The notes under the pieces were generated by a model. The model saw only the letters and a program-made list of their open reading frames with translations, was not told where the DNA came from and did not search any database. The translations under genes and the position numbers were made by a program. A stretch of 7,202 nucleotides of DNA from DASRYH01 sp035687245. GTDB lineage: Bacteria; Actinomycetota; Coriobacteriia; Anaerosomatales; PHET01. Positions 1 through 5,349 of this stretch are shown one piece after another; position 1 is the first letter of the stretch, and each line of letters opens with the position of its first letter. The DNA lies in the NCBI GenBank assembly GCA_035687245.1, contig DASRYH010000066.1, forward strand, positions 1-7,202, in the 5' to 3' direction.

Positions 1-29
1 ACCCGAGGGGGGAGGGGGTAGGCGGGTCG

Positions 30-110
30 CCCTGCTCTTGAGTTTTCAATAGCAACGCATATGCCATATTTGGTGTAGCACAATGCTATTTAAGAACCCT
101 TTCGCAAACG
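30..110 (+). promoter_or_regulatory. AT-rich leader, probable promoter region of the GNAT-nhaA-methyltransferase-FGase cluster
   Basis: This stretch is distinctly richer in A and T than everything around it and lies just upstream of the first gene of a four-gene + strand cluster. A weak sigma-70-like pair can be drawn: TTGAGT at 38-43 and TATGCC at 60-65, with a 16-base spacer. The -10 match is poor. Two small symmetric elements are present: the 8-base palindrome GCATATGC at 57-64 and an inverted repeat TAGCA/TGCTA with a 3-base centre at 76-88. These could be an operator, but short palindromes are common by chance. The exact promoter is a guess; that this is the control region follows from its position and composition. 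Confidence 0.35.
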
Positions 111-112
111 GC

Positions 113-117
113 AGGAG
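113..117 (+). promoter_or_regulatory. Ribosome binding site deciding the GTG start at 123
   Basis: AGGAG sits five bases upstream of the GTG at 123. It supports this non-ATG start, which also places the protein's N-terminus exactly where the family's first beta strand begins (VVVRPAT). Confidence 0.7.
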
Positions 118-122
118 AAGGC

Positions 123-620
123 GTGGACGGAGTCGTGGTACGGCCTGCGACACGAGACGACGCAGAGGCGATTGCTCGCATCTACAACCACTACGTACGC
201 ACCTCTGTGGCCACCTTCGAGACGGTGGAGCGAGATGCTGACCACCGCCGTCAGTGGCTTGCGGAGCACGGAGACTCGCACCCGGTGTTGGTTGCCGAAA
301 GCGAAGGCGAGGTCATCGGCTGGGCATCGGTCTCGAAGTGGTCCGGAAGGCCTGGGTGGCGCTACACCGTCGAGGCATCGGTCTATCTCGCCGAAGATGC
401 CACGGGCGCAGGTCTTGGACCCCGCCTCCTCGATGCGATCATCGAGGCAGGCGTCGCCAAAGGCTTCCACGCCTTCATCGCCCAGATCGTGGGCGATAAC
501 CAGGCAAGCCTTAAGATGGTGGAGCGTGCGGGCTTCCACGTCGCCGGCACGCTCACCCGTGTTGGCCACAAGTTCGATCGCTGGCTCGACGTGGTGCTCG
601 TCGAACGCGTAGTGGAGTAG
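123..620 (+). CDS. GNAT N-acetyltransferase, phosphinothricin/methionine-sulfone acetyltransferase-like
   Basis: This 165-residue protein is a single GNAT domain that would transfer acetyl from acetyl-CoA to the amino group of a small substrate in the cytoplasm. It looks like the Pat/Bar/MddA branch: the N-terminal strand VVVRPAT, helix IYNHYVRTSVATFE (residues 20-33), YTVEASVYL (81-89), an acetyl-CoA loop ATGAGLG (93-99), the NQAS segment (126-129) and the C-terminal GHKFDRWLDVVLVER (148-162). All are typical of that family and the length is normal. Members acetylate phosphinothricin, methionine sulfoximine or methionine sulfone, and many are simply annotated as general detoxifying acetyltransferases; the substrate here cannot be read from sequence. 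The start is GTG with a good AGGAG. The next gene, nhaA, begins 11 bases after the stop, suggesting co-transcription. Family assignment is strong and substrate assignment weak. Confidence 0.9.
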   Translation: MDGVVVRPATRDDAEAIARIYNHYVRTSVATFETVERDADHRRQWLAEHGDSHPVLVAESEGEVIGWASVSKWSGRPGWRYTVEASVYLAEDATGAGLGPRLLDAIIEAGVAKGFHAFIAQIVGDNQASLKMVERAGFHVAGTLTRVGHKFDRWLDVVLVERVVE

Positions 621-631
621 AGGGGGGCTAG

Positions 632-1984
632 ATGAGCGCCACGGGTGTCGGGCCGGGCAAGGGCCTGGGGCGGATGCGCGAAGGCGTCGCGGAGTTCATG
701 CATCAGGAGTCGTCTGGTGCGATCGTTCTCGCTGTCGCGACGCTCGCGGCGCTGCTCATCGCCAACAGTCCCCTGCACGCCGGCTTCGAGCACCTCTGGG
801 AGCTCAAGGCCGGGTTTCACATGGGCGACCTGGTATTCGACCAGAGCCTGCGGCACTGGGTCGACGACGGCCTGATGGCGATCTTCTTCTTTGTCGTGGG
901 CCTCGAGATCAAGCGCGAGTTCGTCGTGGGTGAGCTCTCCACTGTTCGCGGCGCGACGCTGCCGGTGGTTGCGGCTCTGGGCGGCATGATCGTGCCGGCT
1001 GGGCTCTACATTGCGCTCAACTTCGGCGGGCCGGGCGCGCACGGCTGGGGCGTGCCGATGGCCACCGATATCGCGTTCGCTCTTGGAGTGCTTGCGATCC
1101 TGGGCTCGCGCATTCCTTCGGGACTCAAGGTGTTCCTCACGGCCCTCGCGATCGCAGATGACATCGGCGCGATTGTGGTCATCGCGATCTTCTACACTAC
1201 GAATCTGCAGTCCATGTGGCTTATCTGGGCGCTCGTGCCAATCGCGGTGCTCTTCGCCATGAACCGGCTGGGCGTCGACGAGCCGCTCGCGTACCTCGCA
1301 GTGGCTGCCGTGCTCTGGTTCATGGTGCTCAACTCCGGCATCCACGCCACGATCGCTGGCGTTGTGGCTGCGATGCTGGTCCCGACGGTCTCGCGGCTCA
1401 CGCCCGCTCAGTTCGTCGATGCTTGCCGAATCGCCGCCGAAGACATCGAGGCTGCCGACGTGCCTGGTGCGCACACGCTCGAGAACGACCACCAGCAGCA
1501 CGTGGCGCTGCAGCTCGCTCGCGCAGCGCAGCACTCCGCCGCACCGCTTCAGCGGCTCGAGCTAGCGCTGCATCCCTTCTCAACCTTCGTGATCCTGCCG
1601 CTGTTCGCCCTCGCCAACGCAGGCGTTCGCATCGTCGGCGAGGCCGGCGTCGGGCGGCTCGATGGGGCAGGCGTCGGCGTCATCGTCGGTCTCGTCCTCG
1701 GCAAACCGCTCGGTATCGCGCTGGCGTCGTTTGCAGCGGTCGCGCTCGGGCTCGCCTCGTTGCCCTCCGGCGTGAACTGGCGCCATATCATCGGGGCGGG
1801 CATGCTCGGCGGCATCGGCTTCACGATGTCGATGTTCGTGGCCAACCTCGCATTTCGCTCTGCAGCCATGACCGCCGAAGTGAAGGGCGCGATTCTCATC
1901 GCGTCGGTGGTTGCGGCCGCCTTCGGCTACGCCTGGCTGCGCTTCGGTACCGACCCTTCGGCAGCAACGGGAGATGACGCGTGA
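632..1984 (+). CDS. nhaA: Na+/H+ antiporter NhaA
   Basis: This 450-residue integral membrane protein would exchange internal Na+ (or Li+) for external H+ in the cytoplasmic membrane, serving sodium and pH homeostasis. NhaA hallmarks are present in order: SSGAIVLAVATLAALLIANSP at the first helix (27-47), GLEIKRE (90-96), ATDIAFALG (144-152) with Asp146, the paired aspartates in ALAIADDIGAI (171-181; Asp176 and Asp177, matching E. coli Asp163/Asp164), SGIHATIAG (235-243) with the pH-linked His, PLFALANAGV (323-332) and GKPLGI (357-362) with the conserved Lys. Compared with the roughly 390-residue E. coli protein, it has a longer hydrophilic loop at about 257-315 and short extra termini. A purine-rich AGGGGGG at 621-627 supports ATG 632; ATG 674 (Met15) is an alternative nearer the family's usual N-terminus. 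Its stop overlaps the next gene's start by four bases. Confidence 0.96.
   Translation: MSATGVGPGKGLGRMREGVAEFMHQESSGAIVLAVATLAALLIANSPLHAGFEHLWELKAGFHMGDLVFDQSLRHWVDDGLMAIFFFVVGLEIKREFVVGELSTVRGATLPVVAALGGMIVPAGLYIALNFGGPGAHGWGVPMATDIAFALGVLAILGSRIPSGLKVFLTALAIADDIGAIVVIAIFYTTNLQSMWLIWALVPIAVLFAMNRLGVDEPLAYLAVAAVLWFMVLNSGIHATIAGVVAAMLVPTVSRLTPAQFVDACRIAAEDIEAADVPGAHTLENDHQQHVALQLARAAQHSAAPLQRLELALHPFSTFVILPLFALANAGVRIVGEAGVGRLDGAGVGVIVGLVLGKPLGIALASFAAVALGLASLPSGVNWRHIIGAGMLGGIGFTMSMFVANLAFRSAAMTAEVKGAILIASVVAAAFGYAWLRFGTDPSAATGDDA
1969..1973 (+). promoter_or_regulatory. Shine-Dalgarno site inside the 3' end of nhaA, for the GTG start at 1981
   Basis: GGGAG lies seven bases before GTG 1981 and within the last codons of nhaA. 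With the GTGA overlap (1981-1984) it marks translational coupling of the methyltransferase to nhaA and decides the start. Confidence 0.65.
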
Positions 1985-2547
1985 AGTTCAACCTCGCAAA
2001 GCTCGAGCGGCTCAACGACCCCGGCCGCTTCGATGACCTCAAGCCCGATGTGATGTGGTCGGCGCTCGGCGCGCCTTCGCCGAGCGTCATCGTGGAGATC
2101 GGCGCCGGCACGGGCCTGTTCGCCGAGCGCTTTGCTGCGCTGGCGCCTGCGGCAGTCGTCTATGCCGCCGATATCGAGCAGACGATGGTCGACTGGATGC
2201 GCGAGAATCGCGCCGACGTCGCGTCGGGGCGGCTCGTGCCGCTGCTCGCCGAAGAGACGCGCGTGCCGCTCGATGACGGCATTGCCGACCTCGTCGTGAT
2301 GATCAACCTGCACCACGAGCTCGTAGACGCCGACGCCAGCTATCGCGAAGCCTCGCGGCTCCTCAAGCGCGGCGGACAGCTTCTCGTCGCCGACTGGGCG
2401 CCGGTGGATTCGCCGAAGGGGCCGCCCAAGGAGATCCGCATCGACACGCATGCCGCAGTCGCCTTCCTCGAAAGCGCGGGCCTCGTAGACGTGGCCGCTC
2501 ATGAGGGACTGACCTATGCATGGCTCGTGACAGCGGTGAAGCCGTGA
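1981..2547 (+). CDS. Class I SAM-dependent methyltransferase (UbiE/Methyltransf_11-like)
   Basis: This 188-residue cytoplasmic protein has a Rossmann-fold methyltransferase domain. Motif I, which binds S-adenosylmethionine, is VEIGAGTG (38-45). The acidic residue closing strand 2 is Asp64 in YAADIEQTMVDWM. The motif IV region is IADLVVMINLHHEL (101-114), followed by the post-motif helix and strand LLKRGGQLLVADW (127-139) and a C-terminal antiparallel strand pair ending in WLVTAVKP. Length is normal for a stand-alone enzyme with no added substrate domain. The fold is clear, but nothing identifies the acceptor: the HH pair and VADW strand recall UbiE- and arsenite-methyltransferase-like proteins, but there is no cysteine set typical of ArsM. 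It starts at GTG in a four-base overlap with nhaA and ends in another four-base overlap with the FGase gene, so all three are probably made together. Confidence 0.88.
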   Translation: MKFNLAKLERLNDPGRFDDLKPDVMWSALGAPSPSVIVEIGAGTGLFAERFAALAPAAVVYAADIEQTMVDWMRENRADVASGRLVPLLAEETRVPLDDGIADLVVMINLHHELVDADASYREASRLLKRGGQLLVADWAPVDSPKGPPKEIRIDTHAAVAFLESAGLVDVAAHEGLTYAWLVTAVKP

Positions 2548-3338
2548 CAGATCGCGTCATCGATGCGGGAGGCGCGCCGCTTGCACGTCTGAGGGCGGGC
2601 GACGGGCCGGTACTCGCCATAGCCCTCCACGCCGGGCACGCGCTGCGACCCGACCTCGTCGAGCATCTCGCGCTTGTGGACGATGAGCGGCTGCGCGAGG
2701 AGGACCCGTTCACCGCGCAGATGGCGCCCGATGCGATCCCACTCGTGGAGGCTCTGCGCTCGCGCTTTGAAGTCGACCTCAACCGCCCGCGCTTTCGCTG
2801 CGTCTACCAAGGGCCGCATGACTCGTGGGGCCTGCACGTCTACAGCCACGAGCTGCCTGACGCGGTAGACCGCGTCTCGCGCGCGGTCTACGACACCTTC
2901 TACGCCGCCATCTTCGACGAGATCGCCCGGGCGCTTGAGACGCACGAACGCCTTGTCGTGCTCGACTTGCACAGCTACAACCATCGCCGCGATGGCGCTG
3001 GCGCGAAGCCGGCGGATCCCGCCAGAAACCCTGAGATCAACCTCGGGACCCAGCACATCGACCGTGTGCGCTGGGCTCCGGTGGTCGACGCCTTCACTGA
3101 GACGATGACGGGCGCAGGCTACCAGGTGGGGGAGAACGTGAAGTTCGGCGGAGGGCACCTGGCGCACTGGCTGGTCGAGCAGTTCGGCGACTGTGTCTGT
3201 CCGCTAGCCATCGAGTTCAAGAAGACGTACATGGACGAGTGGAGCGGCGAGCCTGACGCGGCCGCGATTGCCCGCGCTAAGGACGCGCTCACGGCCTCCG
3301 TAGGACGCCTGACAGCCGCACTTGTGGACGTAGGGTGA
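2544..3338 (+). CDS. N-formylglutamate amidohydrolase (FGase) family protein
   Basis: This 264-residue putative zinc-dependent amidohydrolase belongs to the family that cleaves N-formyl-L-glutamate to formate and glutamate, and related N-acyl or peptide bonds. Visible signatures are the N-terminal HAGH (29-32, where classical members have a PHSG-like motif), RLREEDPFT (49-57), DLNRPRF (78-84), the metal/catalytic segment VLDLHSYNHRR (139-149), EINLGTQH (164-171), GGGHLAHWL (202-210) and IEFKKTYMDE (223-232). Length is typical. GTG 2544 overlaps the preceding TGA by four bases, copying the junction before it; ATG 2520 in the same frame, with GAGGGA 11 bases upstream, would add eight residues and is a real alternative. 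No hut genes are visible, so a histidine-degradation role is unsupported. The GshB-like ligase downstream suggests a conjugate- or peptide-processing role instead. Family is secure, substrate unknown. Confidence 0.85.
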   Translation: MTDRVIDAGGAPLARLRAGDGPVLAIALHAGHALRPDLVEHLALVDDERLREEDPFTAQMAPDAIPLVEALRSRFEVDLNRPRFRCVYQGPHDSWGLHVYSHELPDAVDRVSRAVYDTFYAAIFDEIARALETHERLVVLDLHSYNHRRDGAGAKPADPARNPEINLGTQHIDRVRWAPVVDAFTETMTGAGYQVGENVKFGGGHLAHWLVEQFGDCVCPLAIEFKKTYMDEWSGEPDAAAIARAKDALTASVGRLTAALVDVG

Positions 3339-3375
3339 GAACTTCGTAAGTTCTGGGTCATACCCCCTACCGCAG
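3322..3375 (+). promoter_or_regulatory. Structured inverted-repeat element at the FGase stop codon
   Basis: Several nested repeats fall in one short stretch. An outer pair GTAGGG (3330-3335) and CCCTAC (3365-3370) encloses a perfect 7-bp stem AGAACTT/AAGTTCT with a CGT loop (3338-3354), followed without a gap by a small stem GGGT/ACCC with a CAT loop (3355-3365). The small stem and the outer stem compete for one C. A weaker extension with wobble pairs (3322-3326 with 3371-3375) is possible. The FGase stop TGA (3336-3338) lies inside the element. As RNA it would make a three-way-junction-like fold. There is no T tract on either strand, so it is not a classical terminator. It may be an attenuator, an mRNA-end stabiliser, a protein-bound operator or chance. 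Confidence 0.4.
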
Positions 3376-3376
3376 A

Positions 3377-3433
3377 CTGAATCCGCAACGCATACTGATT
3401 CGGCTCTCGCGTATGCAGGTGAAACGGGAGCCG
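3377..3433 (+). promoter_or_regulatory. Leader of the ATP-grasp gene with overlapping possible hairpins
   Basis: Three mutually overlapping inverted repeats lie between the FGase gene and GTG 3467. They are CTGAATC (3377-3383) with GATTCGG (3397-3403; seven pairs, one a G-U wobble), GCATAC (3390-3395) with GTATGC (3411-3416), and CGGCTC (3401-3406) with GAGCCG (3428-3433). Because they share bases they could only form as alternatives, which is the layout of attenuators and riboswitch-like leaders. Each stem is short and the loops are 13-21 bases, so chance is quite possible. I see no clear -35/-10 pair. Confidence 0.25.
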
Positions 3434-3466
3434 GATGACGCACTTGTCGAAAGGACTCGGACGCAC

Positions 3467-4510
3467 GTGAAGATCGGTTTTGTCGTAAACGATATCGCCA
3501 CTGAAACGGCCGGCTATACCACCACACGGATGGCCGTCGCCGCGATCAATCGCGGTCACGAGGCCTGGGTGATGACACCGGGCGACTTCGCCTACGACCC
3601 CGACGAGAAGGTGAAGGCTCGAGCGGTCCACGCCCCCGGCACCAAGTACACGACCGGCGCATCCTACCTTTCCGGGCTGAGAGGCAAGAACGCCAAGACT
3701 CGCCGAATCACCGTCGATGACCTCGACGTACTCATGTTGCGTAGCGATCCCGCGCAGGATGTCGAGGAGCCATGGCGCCAGAAGGCCGGCATCGACTTCG
3801 GCCGCCTCGCGATGCGCAACGGTGTCGTCGTCTTGAACGACCCGAACGGTTTGGGCAAGGCCGCCACCAAGATGTACTTCCAGCAGTTCCCCGAAGAGGT
3901 GCGTCCACGCACGCTCATCACACGCGATCGCGACGAGATCAAGGAATTCGTGAAGAACGAGGGCGGGCGCGCGGTCCTCAAGCCGCTCGAAGGTAGCGGC
4001 GGCAAGGGCGTCTTCCTCGTCGACCACGCTTCGAACAAGAACCTCAACCAGATGATCGACGCGCTCACCCGCGACGGCTACATCATCGCGCAGGAGTACC
4101 TGGAAGAGGCCGAACAGGGCGACACGCGACTGTTCATGATGAACGGGCGTCCCTTCAAGTTCAAAGGCAAGTACTGCGCGTTCCGGCGGATTCGGCAGGG
4201 CGACGATATCCGCAGCAATGTGCATGCGGGAGGCCAGATCGCGCCGGCCGAGATCACAGAGCGCGAGCTCAAGATCTGCGAGATCGTGCGGCCGAAGCTC
4301 GTTGCCGACGGCATGTTCCTCGTGGGACTCGACATCGTGGGCGACAAGCTCATGGAGGTCAACGTCTTCTCGCCGGGCGGCCTTGGCAGCGCGCAGACCT
4401 TCGAGAAGGTGAACTTCGCGCAAGGCGTCATCGGCGCGATGGAGCGCAAGGTGGACTACATGAGCTCGTACCGCCGCCGCTTCAGCAACGTGCAGATGAA
4501 CACGCTGTAA
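3467..4510 (+). CDS. GshB-like ATP-grasp ligase (glutathione synthetase/RimK superfamily)
   Basis: This 347-residue cytoplasmic ligase would activate a carboxylate with ATP and couple it to an amine. The N-terminal pre-ATP-grasp domain opens with VKIGFVVNDIAT and continues to LDVLMLRSDPAQDVE (86-100), aligning with the DVILMRKDPP region of E. coli GshB. VVLNDPNGLGKAATKMY (121-137) is followed by RAVLKPLEGSGGKGVFLV (168-185), the lysine and glycine-rich ATP loop. Then come AQEYLEE (208-214), GDTRLFMMNGRP (218-229), RSNVHAGG (249-256) and GLDIVGDKLMEVNVFSP (287-303), with acidic and Asn residues that bind Mg2+. GTG 3467 was chosen because the fold begins there and GAAAGGA lies 11 bases upstream. 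An in-frame ATG at 3413 would add 18 unconserved-looking residues. The substrate need not be gamma-Glu-Cys: no GshA-type gene is visible, and GshB-like ligases occur in bacteria without glutathione. Confidence 0.87.
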   Translation: MKIGFVVNDIATETAGYTTTRMAVAAINRGHEAWVMTPGDFAYDPDEKVKARAVHAPGTKYTTGASYLSGLRGKNAKTRRITVDDLDVLMLRSDPAQDVEEPWRQKAGIDFGRLAMRNGVVVLNDPNGLGKAATKMYFQQFPEEVRPRTLITRDRDEIKEFVKNEGGRAVLKPLEGSGGKGVFLVDHASNKNLNQMIDALTRDGYIIAQEYLEEAEQGDTRLFMMNGRPFKFKGKYCAFRRIRQGDDIRSNVHAGGQIAPAEITERELKICEIVRPKLVADGMFLVGLDIVGDKLMEVNVFSPGGLGSAQTFEKVNFAQGVIGAMERKVDYMSSYRRRFSNVQMNTL

Positions 4511-4553
4511 GGAGCGTCGTAGGCGACCTGCCGAAGGCGAGCCGCACGCGCGA
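4511..4553. other. Short convergent intergenic gap
   Basis: These 43 bases separate the stop of the ATP-grasp gene (+) from the stop of the GNAT gene (-). I find only tiny symmetric elements (GTCG/CGAC around a TAGG centre at 4517-4528, and GCC-GAA-GGC at 4542-4551 or nearby) and no T tract on either strand. If transcription ends here, it is not by an obvious intrinsic terminator. Confidence 0.4.
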
Positions 4554-5093
4554 CTAGAGCTCGTCGCACCTCAGTCGCGAGAACATCACCAGATCGACGC
4601 GCTGGCCGTGGTGCTCGCGGTAGGAGCGCAGCACGCCCTCTCGCATGAAGCCGCAGGTCGCAGCGACGCGCTGCGACGCCTCGTTGTCCCGGTGCGTCGT
4701 GATCTCGAGGCGCTCGATACCGGCTTCGGCAAAGGCCCATTCGGCGACGAGCATCACGGCGCGCTTCGCAAAGCCGCGCTGCCGCTCGTGCGAGCCAATC
4801 CAGTAGCCGATCTCCGCGATAGCGGCGTCGTCCATCGAGCGCTCGAGCCCGACCGAGCCCAGCAGCCTCCCGCCACGCGTGGCTTCGACCGCAAAGGTCA
4901 TGTCCACGCCGCTCTCCCAGCCCTCGGCACGCCCGGACAGCCACCGGCGCACGCCTTCGGCGGTCTGGCTCAGCGGGATCTCCATGAAGCGCGGGATCTC
5001 GGGGTCCTGCACCATCTCGTGGACGTGCAGCGCGTCGGCCATGTCCCACTGGCGAAGGGTGACGACGCTGTCGGTGAGGATGGGGGCCTCCAC
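4554..5093 (-). CDS. GNAT acetyltransferase, RimJ/RimL (Acetyltransf_3) type
   Basis: This 179-residue protein is a single GNAT domain using acetyl-CoA. It has the N-terminal strand VVTLRQWDMADAL (10-22), a central strand IAEIGYWIG (92-100) typical of the ribosomal-protein-acetylating and spermidine-acetylating branch, the acetyl-CoA loop QRGFAKRA (105-112), LEITTHRDNEASQRVAATCGFMREGVLR read as two adjoining motifs (129-139 and 140-156), and the terminal strand VDLVMFSRL (166-174). Length and motif order are normal. The substrate could be a protein N-terminus, an aminoacyl or antibiotic amine, or a small metabolite; sequence does not decide. It is the last gene of the - strand group and starts with GTG, sharing one base with the stop of the small gene before it (TAGTG), so it is probably translated from the same message. 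It is unrelated in subfamily to the GNAT at 123-620. Confidence 0.9.
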   Translation of the reverse strand: MEAPILTDSVVTLRQWDMADALHVHEMVQDPEIPRFMEIPLSQTAEGVRRWLSGRAEGWESGVDMTFAVEATRGGRLLGSVGLERSMDDAAIAEIGYWIGSHERQRGFAKRAVMLVAEWAFAEAGIERLEITTHRDNEASQRVAATCGFMREGVLRSYREHHGQRVDLVMFSRLRCDEL

Positions 5094-5338
5094 TAGTCGA
5101 CCGTTCCGAAGCGGCCGGTCCAGCCGTGCCCTTTGAGCGCGGAGTTGAGCTGGTCGCAGAGCGCCTGGCGAGTGAAGTGGCCCGGCGGCAGCAGCTCGAC
5201 GATGCCGATGAGGTCGCCAGGCAGGTCGTAGGACTCAGCGCGCAGAATCGCATCGAGCCGGCTCGCGCGCCGTGCGTCTTTGTACAGCGAGTCTACAACG
5301 CGCTGCAGGATCTGCTTGTCTTCGTCGGTCATCAGCAT
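5093..5338 (-). CDS. Small uncharacterised protein between thrC and a GNAT gene
   Basis: This 81-residue soluble protein is one I do not recognise. It has no signal peptide, membrane segment or metal-binding cysteine pattern; there is a single Cys (residue 61). The first half is charged and probably helical (TDEDKQILQRVVDSLYKDARRAS is read at 4-26 as one helix-like stretch), followed by ESYDLPGDLIGIVELLPPG (35-53), another likely helix HFTRQALCDQLNSALK (54-69) and a glycine/aromatic tail GHGWTGRFGTVD. The two helices around a PPG turn could suit a small DNA- or protein-binding fold, but that is a guess. ATG 5338 begins 11 bases after the thrC stop; ATG 5332 (codon 3) is nearly as good. Its stop overlaps the next start by one base. 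Amino-acid-like composition and tight spacing on both sides argue that it is a real gene. Confidence 0.7.
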   Translation of the reverse strand: MLMTDEDKQILQRVVDSLYKDARRASRLDAILRAESYDLPGDLIGIVELLPPGHFTRQALCDQLNSALKGHGWTGRFGTVD

Positions 5339-5349
5339 TCGCCGGCCGC

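Noticed and set aside
123..620. Phosphinothricin resistance gene in the strict sense
   Set aside because: The family is broad, and many chromosomal members act on methionine analogues or unknown amines; nothing in the context indicates a herbicide or antibiotic cluster.
383..1534. A 383-codon open frame on the - strand opposite the GNAT and nhaA genes
   Set aside because: Its translation is low-complexity (rich in Arg, His, Asp, Glu) with no domain, and both genes on the other strand are clear.
2544..3338. HutG of a histidine-utilisation operon
   Set aside because: No hutH, hutU, hutI or hutF is nearby and the motifs differ from classical members.
3338..3375. Intrinsic terminator after the FGase gene
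   Set aside because: Stable stems exist, but no T run follows on either strand, so the classical call is not supported.
3119..4423. A 434-codon open frame on the - strand across the FGase end and the ATP-grasp gene
   Set aside because: It lies opposite a well-recognised ATP-grasp protein, shows no family motif, and is the usual antisense shadow of GC-rich codon use.
3467..4510. Firm annotation as glutathione synthetase
   Set aside because: The fold and motifs are GshB-like, but without a gshA-type gene in view, and with likely membership of a lineage that often lacks glutathione, the substrate cannot be assigned.
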